A stretch of 64,000 nt of DNA. Source: Dermatemys mawii (taxonomy: Eukaryota; Chordata; Testudines; Dermatemydidae). A program made the position numbers and the translations under genes. Below are positions 11,601 to 23,600 of this stretch, piece after piece. The number at the start of each line of letters is the position of its first letter. Positions within the stretch are counted from its first letter, which is position 1. The stretch is from NCBI GenBank assembly GCA_007922305.1, contig ML677373.1:14328016-14392015 (forward strand). Direction: 5' to 3'. The notes below the pieces were generated by a model that made no database searches, was not told the origin of the DNA, and saw only the letters and a program-made list of their open reading frames with translations.

Positions 11601-14600
11601 CATAATGGCATATATTACATTGGTAGATGTGCAGGTGAATGAACCAGTGATGGTGTGGCTGATCTGGTTAGGTCCTGTGATGGTATTGCTGGTGTAGATA
11701 TGTGGGCAAAGTTGGCATCGAGGTTTGTTGCATGGATTGGTTCCTGAGTTAGAGGAGTTATGGCGCGGTGTGCTGTTGCTGGTGAGAATGTGCTTGAGGT
11801 CGGTGGGTTGTCTGTGGGCCAGGACTGGCCTGCCTCCCAAGGCCTGTGAAAGAGAGAGATTGTTGTCCAGGATGGGTTGTAGATCACTGATGATGCGTTG
11901 GAGAGGTTTTACCTGAGGACTGTAGGTGATGACCAGTGGTGTTCTGTTGTTTTCTTTCTTGGGCTTGTCTTGCAGCAGCAGGCTTCTGGGTACACGTCTG
12001 GCTCTGTTGATCTGTGTCCTTATTTCCTTGTGTGGGTATTGTAGTTTTGAGAAAGCTTGGTGAAGATTTTGTAGGTGTTGGTCTCTGTCTGAGGGGTTGA
12101 AGCAAATACGATTGTACCTCAGTGCTTGGCTGTAGACAAAGGATCGTGTGGTGTGTCCGGGATGGAAGCTGGTGGCATGAAAGTAGGCGTAGCTGTCTGT
12201 AGGTTTTTGGTATAGGGTGGTGTTGATGTGGCCGTCATTAATTTGCACCGTGGTGTCTAGGAAGTAGACCTCTCGTGTAGACTGGTCCAGGCTGAGGTGG
12301 ATGGTGGGGTGGAGGCTGTTGCAATAATGGTGGAATTTTTCCAGAGTTTCACGGCTACCCCTCTGATTCTATTTAAAGCAAAGGTTTTCAACCTGGGGCT
12401 TGGCCCCAGATAGGTCACAGGGGCTTATGGCTACCCTGCCTTTTCCATACTGCTAAATGGAATGGGGGTGATGGCTAGATTGAAAGGGTTGGCCCCGGGA
12501 AGTCCCAGTATGGAAAAGGGCATGTTGGTATTAAAAAGATTGAGAACACCCAGCTTAAAGGTTCAAACACATATTCACAGAAAATTGTTTACAGTATCTA
12601 CCCAGCTCTTCTCTCTCCTTTTTAATACGTACACTGAAAAAGTATAAGGTAATTGGAATTTCTATAGGTAAAATTAGTATCTCTTTCATACATCCGCTTC
12701 AACTGAGAGATGCGGATCAAATTTGGAGAATCTCCTCCTGTGAAGGTTATTGGTTTTCTCAATGAGCCTGTGTTGTTAGACCACATCTAGATACGACGTT
12801 TTGAGTGCGCTTTACATGAATCTATATTGTTTCCTGACTCTTTTTTCAATTTAAGGCTTTGATTCTGTTGTCAGTGAGGTTTTGTATCTGGATCAGCCTG
12901 CTCAGGATTGGGGCCTTAATTCACATGAGCTGTCCTCGTTCATGTGAGTTAGCCCATTCACCTCAGTGGGATTATTTGTATGAGTATAATCTCCCAATTT
13001 GAAACAGTATTTGCAGGATCAGGCCCTGAAATTATTTTGTTCCATTGACGTATGGTGTATTTTCTAAGAGGGTACATGAATGTTTGTGATTGACTAAATG
13101 GCACAAACGCTTTGTAATGCAAAGGAAGTTTTTAAAAGATAACAATGAAACTGTTCCCTAATATGTTCACAATCGATTCTATTCCTCTGTAATTCGATTA
13201 GTAGGAAATGAAAAGCCAGCCGTTAAAGTAGGGGCTTTTCAGTAATTCATAAATCTCCACATGTGGAAATCCATCTGCTGTTACGCACATGCACATATGG
13301 ACTCGGCTGACTGTGGCCTTCTTGCCCAAGGCCCAGCAACTTATTTTGCTGTCTCATTTAAGAGCAATAAATTTTGCGTTCTTTAGCTCCACCTGTTGGG
13401 AACGCTGTGTAGGTGCAAGTGTAATTGGATGCACAACTCAGCCTCCTCTTGTTTTCATCAAAATGAAGCCCATATTGTCCGGGAAATTAGCTGCCATTAA
13501 TGTGGGAATGGCAATTCAGTGTATGAAATTCACTTCAGAGCCTGCGCCCTGCACAAGGCCTGTGTGATGCCTGAGCCAGCCCAAACTTTTTATGAATTGA
13601 GGTTGAATTTAGTGAATAGTCTCAGACAAAATAATTGGGGGGGAGGGGAAACTTTTTTTTTTTAAGCCGCAGCTTTTCGCTACAGCATGTTCAAGATGAA
13701 ACATTTCCACTTTCCATTTCAAAATTGTTTTGTTTACGAATTTAGCTAAATGTAGTTTTAAAAAGTTGAATTCCCCAAAATGAAACAAACACACACACAC
13801 ACAAATATTCATTTCCAGTCAAATGAAACATTTCATTTGTCTTGAAACAAATTTGGGGGAGGGTGTTTCATTTTGGCAAGAAAACCAAAATATTTCTGGT
13901 TCAAGTCAACTCCAAATTATCGGCCACTGAACTGAAAAAAAAACAGTTTTTTTTAGAAGGGGAGGGGGCTACAGTGACCTGGCCAGAGGGCCAAGCCACG
14001 AAGTGGGAGCAGTGGAGTCTCAAGTGAGCTAGATGAAGAGAGACGGAGTGAGCAATGGCAGGAAGGGGCGTCAACATGGTAGAGCTCATCCCCAGATGCG
14101 ACCAGAAGGAGGCGCTCCAGTGCTGAGTGTAGCACCCCAGGACGGAGACATCAGGTGAAAAATCCCTGTGAGAAGCCATCGCTCTACTCCTCTCAGCATT
14201 GAACTTTAGGAAAGTGAAGGGTTTTTGTTAAGTTTGCTTTGGTTTATGGCAGCGTGCCTTGATTTATGACCCTAGTGCAGGGGTGGGCAAACTTATTGGC
14301 CTGAGGGCCACATTGGGGTTGCAAAACTGTATGGAGGGCCGGGTAGGGAAGACTGTGCCTCCCCAAACAATTTGGCCCCCACCCCCTATCTGGCTCCTCC
14401 CACTTTCTGCCCCCTAACTGCCCCCCTCAGAACCCACAACCCATCCAACCCTCCCCACTCCTTATCCCCTGACCATCCCCTCCCCCCACTCCTAACCACC
14501 CCCTGGAACCCCACCCCCTATTCAACCCCACTGTTCCCTGTCCCTTGACTGGCCCCCTCAAAATCCCCAACCCTTCCAACATTCCCCACCTGTTCTTTGT

Positions 14601-17600
14601 CCCCTGACTGCCCCTTCCTGAGACCCTCCTGACCCTAATCACCCCCCAGGACTCCACCACCTATCCAACCCTGTCTCCTGACTGCCACAACCACTGTCCA
14701 CACCCCTGCCCCCGACAGACCTCCCGAGACTCCCACACTTATCCAAGTCCCCTGCCCCCGACTTCTCCCCGAGACCTTCTGCCCCTTAACCAACCCCCCA
14801 CCTTCCACCCCCTTACCATGCTGCTTAGAGCAGCGTGTCTGGCTCTGGCCAGACACGCTGCTGCACTGATGCGCCGGAGCACGCAGCCTCGCCCCACAGA
14901 GCGCTGCTCGGATGGTGTGCTGAGGCTGCGGGGGAGGGAGGACAGCAGGGGAGGGGCTAGCCTCCCCAGTCGGGAGTTCAGGGGTCAGGCAGGATGGTCC
15001 CACAAGATGGATGTGGCCCATGAGCTGTAGTTTTCCCACCCCTGCCCTAGAGGTTTGCTACTTATAAATATGTCCTTGCTGATTACTGCTTTCTTATTTT
15101 GCTGTAGAAATACACCACTGCCTTATTCACTGCACACAGTTGTATATGCAAAATCACATATGTATATGCAAATCAAGTATTTGCTTGTACACCTGACCAG
15201 CAAAGTGTGCAGCTGGCCATTTGCATGAACAATCTGCATACGTGCAAATCATGTACATGCAATTGTGTGGGCATAATTGCACATGCCAGTCATTAACTAT
15301 CAGGCCTAGTGCTACACAAAGCGATAGTCAAGCCCCACTCTAGGAACAGAAGTTTGAAAATGTGTTCACAAAAGAGGGGCATTCCAAGGCATTTCCACTG
15401 CTCACTCTCATGTACCAGCCTGTAGAAGAATTGCTGATCCAATAACATTCCTTCCTCATGCATTCAACCTGCTGTTGTCAGGATCAAGCACTACAACTCA
15501 AGATACAAGAGAAATCCAAATTTAAAATGGATTCAGAATGCCTTTGGACAGGTTTCAATGCTATTTTACTCTCTTCAGAGCTTTGGCTTCAGCTTCCAAA
15601 GCAGATATGTAAATTATTCACTCTTCCTCCCATCGCAGTATGAAATAGTCGTTTCATAGATTCGCTCCTCTTTAGCATATTATCACCTTTGCTGTGGGGT
15701 TTTTCCCCATGGAGGAAAGTCGGCATCAACCCTGAGCTGCCACTTCTTTATACAAATGGGCTGAGCAGACTAGCTGGCTTGAAGTGAGTCAATATGTTCC
15801 AACTGGGATGAGATTGACAGCAGTCTTGGAGCATCTGCATGCTTGGAGTTTAGCAGCATTGTGATTGCTGAGGCCAGCAGAACCAAGAGGAACTCAAGGG
15901 ATTAGCATTTTTTTCACGCTGAAGAACTTCTATGACTCCAATTTCCTCATTTGTCAGATGCCTGACGCAGGCTGAAATTGTCCTTAATGCAGTCTCAGCC
16001 AGCTACCGTGTCACAATGGCCGGAGGGCTCAAATCAAATCAAATCAGCTGGATCGTTCAGCACTAAGTTGCAGGAGCAGTGGACTGGACAGCTTGGTTTT
16101 GCAAGCAATAATATCAGCAGGATCTTGGGCAATATTGACGAGGCGCTGGGATGGTAAAAGCCACCAGAATGGAGCTGAAGCTAATGTCTCAGAAATGCTG
16201 AGGTCGCTTTACTTTGTGGTTCTTTTAGGGCCTTATCTGGCTTTCACTGGAGTCTTTCCATTGACCTGATGGATCTCAGCTTCAGTGCCTGAAGGCATGA
16301 GGACTATGATGTTTATCATTAATTAGTGTCTAACCTTCTGACAGGTGGTGGCAACAGCAGCAAACGCCACCTTAATATTTAGAGGTTCCTCTTAAATTTA
16401 CAAAATAAAACCGTCTTCAGCCCTCACCCAGAAATTTGGGAAAACTAAATCCCTCCCTGGACACCTCTAAGAGTCAATGCTACCAAGTCTGTGTCTAACA
16501 AGAGGGTACCTTTTATTAAGAGGCGAGGGGTCGCAGCATTAATTTGGGAAAACAGAACAACAATGACTCAGAAGTGTGCCAACAATAAGTAAACCACCCG
16601 CCCGACCGGATCTCGGGCAGGAGTTCTTTGCGCAGTGTGGAAGCCCGGTGGATGAATGTCTCTTTAACATGCGTCTCCCCCTCTCCCTCCACTACACCCC
16701 ACTCACGGTTTGTTGTCGGACGTCAGCGAAGCGTTACGGAGTGCGTTCAGGTGGGCTCACCTCCTGTGAATGAGGCCTCTGCCATTGCTCTGCTGTGTCT
16801 ATGGTCTGGCTGGGTCCAGCCCTACAGTCCCCCTGCTATTAGTTATCACGCTTCTAAGACTTGTTGGGCAAGAGGCTGCTCTTGCTGCTGATCTGACCAG
16901 GCTCTCTTTAGCTGCGTTCTGAGGTTCCACCACCTAGCCCAGACCTTCGTGATTTCACTAGGTAGTGGAGAATCTGCCGGCTCTTGCACTGTCTTTCACT
17001 GCACACTGGCTCCACAGCCTTTGTCAGGCTCAGCCCCTACACATGGAGAGGAAGGGTCAAATGGCATTTGGGACCTTTAAACAAACTCCTCCCTACCAGC
17101 TAGGAAGCTCTGTCCCCACCCCTTCTGACAGTCACTTGGGTATGGCTCACTACCCCATGTTTAGTGAGTGAGTGTGCCCTTTAATCATACAATAAGGATA
17201 ACGGCATTGAATTATCCCTGCTCTCAAGACTGAAGTGAATTTTAGCTCCAAACATTGAAAATTAGTCACTTGGCAAAGTAGGGTGTGTGTCTATGCTAAT
17301 CAGGTCGGCTCATGAAGTCTTTTCCTCCAATTTCTCTACTGCTGACAGGTGAGATCTCATTCAGACCGGTTGGCTTACATCCGGGATTACATTTTCCTTC
17401 AGATTCTTTTCTGTAGGACTGGGGATAATGTTACAGGAGAAGCAGCGGGATGTTGTGCAGGCTGCAGGGCAGACATAAGGCAGAAACAGTGGATTATAGT
17501 CTGATTAGGAATTTGAAAGAACCAAAGTGTGTTATAATTTCTTAGCTCCTCTTTTTCAACATGCATCCTCTGCTGGACAAGATCAAAGGGCGACCTCCTA

Positions 17601-20600
17601 TTCCTTTCCCCTGTGTTGGATCTCAGATGGTGTCTTAGCATGAAAATCCATTTGTTTCATCTTTAATTTGGTCTTTGTGCTGGTGAAAGTTGCCAGGCCC
17701 TGGAGACTGAATTTCTTCCTTGTAGCCACAGAATAGAGTTTCCTCGTGAGAGGAAGGATGGTGCATTGGAGAACTGCTTGCCTGGGACTCCGGAGACCTG
17801 GGTTCAATTTCCTACTGTACCACAGACTTCCTCAGTGACCATGGGCACATCACTTAATCTCTGACCCTGTTTTCCCATCTGTAAAATGGGGATAATTGCG
17901 CTTCTTGTGGGGCTGTTGTGAGGAATGTGTGTGATTGTGAAGTGCTTAGATACTACGGTTATGGGGAGGCATAAAAGTATCTAGGATTCATGTACAGAAT
18001 AGGCATCAAACTGTTTGAGACAGTGCAAACTTTTCACCTAACGTGCTTAAGCCCCGATCTAGGTGTATTTCAGTCTTCACGTGCATTAGTCTGTCGGCTG
18101 AGACTATCCAAAAGGGTGCTAATGAGGTCAGTGTTTGTTGTTTGTGATGTGGATCACTGTCTATCCAGAAATGGAGTGAAATCAACAAACATGTTTAACA
18201 TAGCGTGCTAAGCTGCCATTTGAGGGTAATGATTTGTTTTGGTTGTTGCCAGCCTGGCTTAAATTTGATTCACAGCCTTAAAGGTTAAAGACTTCATAAC
18301 TCCTTACATTCCCTGAGCCATCCAGTCCCTTCCAAACTCAGGAAAACAGCACAGAGCAGAGGGAGCCAGGAGTGTAATAAGTAACAACATCAGCTACCTG
18401 AGCACAACAGCCAGGTTGAAAAACAGAAGCATCTGCCTTTTGTGTTGTGTTGATAGGGAATGGATAAAAATATCACCATCTGTTTCTTTTTTACAAGGGG
18501 AATTGACAAGCTACCCTTGACATTTAGAGTAAATATTTTACCAGAAAGAAGGAAATATTTTTTATTTTTTTTTAGTTTTTCAGGGTATTGTTTAAAGCCA
18601 ACAATTCTTAGGAAAAAAAAAGGGAAACAAAAAAACACCATTATTTATGGCTGTACACGTAGCTCTGCAGTTTAACTCTGTAGGCACTGAGCCACACAAG
18701 GAATAATGCGAACTTTCAGACAGCATGAGGCTTCTCCTTTATGCACCTTATTAAAGCCATACATGGCTGTCACACATCTGAGTCCACAGTGACCCCTGCT
18801 GGGGGAATGACACAGTCTGGGGAGAATGGAGATTAGCCTAGAACTCAGACTGGGAGGTATTTTTAAGATGGCAAGAGGCAGGTTATTGAGACAGGAAAGC
18901 AAAACATACAACCGGTCAACTGGACACCATGTGAAACCAGAAGTAACCAATCAAGCAGCAGCAGAGATCGAAAAAATCAAGTCCTGTACTGTGCCTGTAT
19001 TGCAGCTTAAAGGTAGGCACATCTGGGCTGCCTGTCCCCACCCCCACACGCTGGGCAACCACCTACAGCTAGGAAGTGAAGATGCTGGAGCTGCCAGCCC
19101 AAGGCAACCAGAGCCACAGAGCAGTGCGGGGGTCTGCACCGCTTTCACCCTCCCTCATCTGGGAGGAGGACACACTGGTCTCACCCTCCCTCTACCAGCC
19201 AGGAGGGGAACACGCTGTTTTCACACACACCTCAACCCCCGCTTCCTGAGGTGTCTGTAACTCTGAGGTTCTACTGTATTAGATTGGAATAAGGTGCCAG
19301 AGCTCTTTACAAGAAAGATACAAGAACTGAGCGCGCTGCATAAGGGATCAAACAGAAGACAAGAGAATTTCTCAGGCCCGGAGGCAGGAGGCGGGAGGCG
19401 AGCTTGCCATGGAGAGGTCATTAAAATTAGATCTGTGTTCATTTTCTAATAAGGTGGTTAAAAAGGACATGAGTGGGGAGGGGTAGGTAATGGAGTGGGA
19501 GAAGAAGACAGCTACTCTGTAATTTTCCCTCTCTGTGGAAAATTTCCCTCTCCATCCTCACCAAAGCCCAGTGCAATTAACAGAAGCCTTTCCACTAACT
19601 ACAGTGGGCTTTGGCTCAAGATCTGTGTACCTAACGCTTCATATGTATGCATTCCCTCCCACATCTTCTTTTCAACCCTATTCCACACACAAGGCTCCCT
19701 GAGTACAGATGAAATTTCCCCCACCTCCCTTAGATTTCAGTCCCTTCATAGCATCTTGTACTCTTGTTTTTCAGCCACTCCCCATTTCAAAAAACTGTTT
19801 CCCTAGCACACATATGCCTGTGCCTCGCAGCATGGAAGGATTCAGAGGAACGTTGCAGGGACAGTGTCTAACCTGCATCTTGTGCCTGCTTTTTCCCCCT
19901 CAGGGTCATTAGTCGAGCACAAGGACTGAAGCTGGTGGTGGAAACCCTGATGTCATCCCTGAAGCCTATTGGGAACATTGTGGTCATCTGTTGCGCTTTC
20001 TTCATCATCTTTGGAATCTTGGGAGTCCAGGTGGGTTCCTGGCAGGGCTCTTTGCTCATTTCCACTGGAATCCAGGCAAAGCAGGAAACAGAGGCAAGCC
20101 CAAATAGAGAGGACTCTCTTGGTATCTTTGCACAGGCCTTTGAGGGGCCCAGATTATGGTGAGCGTCTTTCTGTGGTAATTCCCCATCCAGGAACTGGAA
20201 TAGGATGAAAAGAGCAAGATCCACATTATTCCAGCCCTAGCCATGGCTCACTGAGTCTTTTTTGCACTTTTCACAGGCCTTTAAAATGAACCATAGGCTC
20301 CATTTCACACATGTGCGCTCTTAGTAGCAGTGAGCACAGCAATGAATATGAAAAATGATAGTGGTATGACTTCAACCTCTTTCCTGATTCTGTCAGGGAG
20401 GTGAGATCCGTGGGTTCATGGGTGGGTCTAACCCCCTTCAAAGTGACCAGTGCATACAGCAATGCTGCTCTCTAAGGGCACATCTACACCACAGATTAAG
20501 GTGTAATTGCAGCGCGGATAGGCCATGCCCGCACTGACTTTAGCTAGAGCAGATCACACTAAGAGTGAAGATGTGCTGCATGAACTCTGATGTGGGCTAG

Positions 20601-23600
20601 CACTGTCAGTATGTAGCCAGGGTTCCTAGCGGGCTTGTACTGATATCTGGATTGCCATGTCTTCATTGCTATTGTTACCTGTGTTAACGTGATTAAAGCT
20701 AGTGCAGGTTTACCGGCACTATGTACAACTTAATTTGCAATGTAAACGTACCCGAAAACAAGCACTGACCCAGGGGACATGCTGATCCCGCTCAGAGTGT
20801 CAGCCAAGAGTCCTCCTCACCATGCACCCTCCATCCCCACCATGAGGACTTATGCTCTGCCTGGAATAGTTCCTGTAGCAGAACATGAACTGAGCTACAC
20901 CTCAGCTGTCCTTCCCCCAGGCCCAACCAGGGCAGAATCGGGGTTTATGGTTGATATAATCAGATCCCTACCATGTCCCACTAGGAAATCCAAGTCCAAG
21001 GAAACTATTCAATTCAATTCTGTCCCCTGTCTCTGGTGTTAAAGTTGGAGAGACAATGTCCCCCTTTCCCCCCAGCTTTAAACTCATGGAAAATAGAAAC
21101 TCTAACTTTCATAGCTGGGAATCTGCTGGCTGCTAGGAGAACTTGTCCCAGTAGACTCAGCGCAGGGTTCTGAAAGTTCACATGGTTAGAAGCTGGTGGA
21201 AATATTGATTTCTGAGCCTTCTGCTGTGTTAGGCAACCTGGATACAATCTGCTGTCATCATCCCCAATCCTTGGAGTGTAGAAGCCCAGGGGACGAGACT
21301 GGAGAAAAGTTTCCATCTCCTTGTAATAATTTCTAATCATCTGAAAAAGAAAGAGATTCTATTTAATGGCTATTTCGGCACAGTTTCCCCTTTTCCTGGT
21401 GAAGTTTATTTGATATATCAAGGCTGGTTGGAAACCAGCTCCAGTTTGGACAGAAGGGCTTTCATAATATTTTACATTAATGAATGTACTTTAAATAACT
21501 AATAAATATAACATTTAAACCCGACAGAACAAAAGGGAAGAATTATCCCATTCATGACCATATTTGTATCTAGATTGCTGTATAGGTATAGAGCAATATC
21601 CATGTATTACACTTTGCATCCATCCATTACCTTAAACAGGACCATAAAACTAAGCACATCTCATGAAACAAAATAATCAGATCCAGAAGAGATTATAACA
21701 GAGAGAAAAAAACTGTCACACTGAGCTGTTTGAATTTCCTTTTTGCTAATTGTGATAGCTTTCCCTGGTGCCTCTCTCAGTCTTCTATTCAGTTGTCACA
21801 ATTACAAATTGACACATTTACAGCACTACATACAAACATTAGAACTGATCCTGCATTCAGCATGTAAAATTCCCAGTGATGTCAGTGGGAGTTCTGCATG
21901 CTGAATAACTGTAAAAGCAAGGCCATCATTTATATAAAAGAAACCAAATCTTAGACTGCTCAGTATTAGCATGGTTCCCCCGCCCCCCGCCGTCCATGTA
22001 GGTATAAAATGGAGATAGATAGTAAGACACAGTCTTCTAGAGTTAACAGGAAAAGGCAATCTCTGCCCCAAAGAGATTACAGTCTGAATAGACCAGACAG
22101 ACAGAATAGGAAACAAAAGCACAGAGAGTTTGTGATTTGCTTAATGTCACACAGGAGATAAGCGTAAGAAACTAGAATAGAACTCAGGTGTCCTGGGCCC
22201 CAGTCTAATCTCCTGCCCACTGCATTGCATTAGCATGCCTGCTATTTATTTATTGCCTTACATAGATTTCTGAAGTGTGCATCATGGTAGCGTGATGCTA
22301 CCTAGTCATTAACTGCCAGGAGTAGGAAGTAGAAAAGCCAGAGCAGCTCTGAAACTTTGGACCTTCGATTTTCTGAAGCGCTGAGAATCTGCACCATCAG
22401 CAGGAGCTGCCAGTAAGCGTGAGCTGCTAGCGCTCAGTGTGTTTGCAAATCAGACCCTTTTATGTTCCTCTCCAGTTTATGGTTGTGTAACGGGGCCCAT
22501 CTGAATATTATTACACCACTAGTCGTGAAGATGTTACACTCATAGGCAATGTATTAAAATCACCATTCACCTTCTTGTTTAATTTGGAAGAAGGTATCTC
22601 TGTAGTAGGCAAAACATGGGGATCCTTAAGGGAGCTATAGCCGTCCTAGGTCTAAAAGTTTTATGGCGACAATTGATGTTGCTTAGCTCTGAGAGTCAGT
22701 ATCCCTGCCCTTCTAGTGGAAAGTGTTCTGCTGCCAAAGAAAATCCATAAAGTAATGTATGCGTTTGTTTTGCTCTCCGTGGCTCGTATTTTTTTTGTCT
22801 AGACAACAGATCATAAAGAATGAGCATCTCTTTTTTTCATATACACAGGTGGTATTTAAGGAGCCTGAATAGCAGGATGCTCTGTCCCAGGGAAGCATGG
22901 CAAGATACTGTCACTTGGTAGAATAGGATTTCCTATACGTCTTGCTTGCTCAGATGTCCCCATCAATTGCCACATCCCAAACAGTAATCGTGCATGGCCA
23001 TTTTCTGTGCCGCTTTGCAGAAAGTGACCGGTCTAGAATTAAGCAGCTGATGTGTCTCTCCTAGGTGTAAATCTGGAGTAACCGCACTGCATTCCATGGT
23101 TTTTATACCAGTGTAAGGGAGATCAGGATCTGGCACCTGGGAGCAATACAAGTTCATTCTTAAACTCTGGTTATAAAAATATTTGCAGAGACTCTCCTGG
23201 AGTACAGTCTAATGACTGATGGAGAACAGCTCTTGCGCAAGGGGATTTAGTGCCATTGAAAGTTGCTGGGTTAACAGCCCTAGAAATAGAAGTCTCATTG
23301 ATCCACCCCACAGGGCCAGCAGGAGAACAAGGCTCCACCCACATCATTCCTCACTTCGATCTTTGGGAATAAGAGCATATTCCATTGCTCTGGCACATTC
23401 ATTCCTTTTTCTCTGCCAACAAAGCTGGTCAGCAAAAGGGCTGAATTAGGGCTAATTTTGTTGGCCATGCTTGTTAGACTTTTCGCTGGCAACTGGACGG
23501 AGTCCACCGTACTGGTTTCACATAGGTCACTAACCAGCCATCAGATGGTAACACCTATAAGCCTAGGCTGGATTTGAACCAGTGCCCTAGAAGCAAAAGT

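Larger units (their letters stand above)
9470..19903 (+). other. CACNA1G: Intron 3 (10.4 kb)
   Basis: The largest intron and a transposon sink: a SINE-like tail (10405-10497), Penelope-like element (11034-12370), hAT-like fragment (12379-12560), LTR-like fragment (13960-14140), hAT element (14278-15044), MIR (17755-17985) and mariner/Tigger-like fragment (18906-19278). A GC-richer block at 16440-17190 is unexplained. Other parts show nothing recognisable. Confidence 0.7.

Noticed and set aside
14635..15039. 134-codon glycine- and proline-rich frame on the minus strand
   Set aside because: It is the C-rich array of the hAT element translated; repeats of this kind stay open by composition.
18826..19260. 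144-codon open frame on the + strand
   Set aside because: Most of it is the mariner/Tigger-like fragment read in an arbitrary frame; no transposase motif is present.
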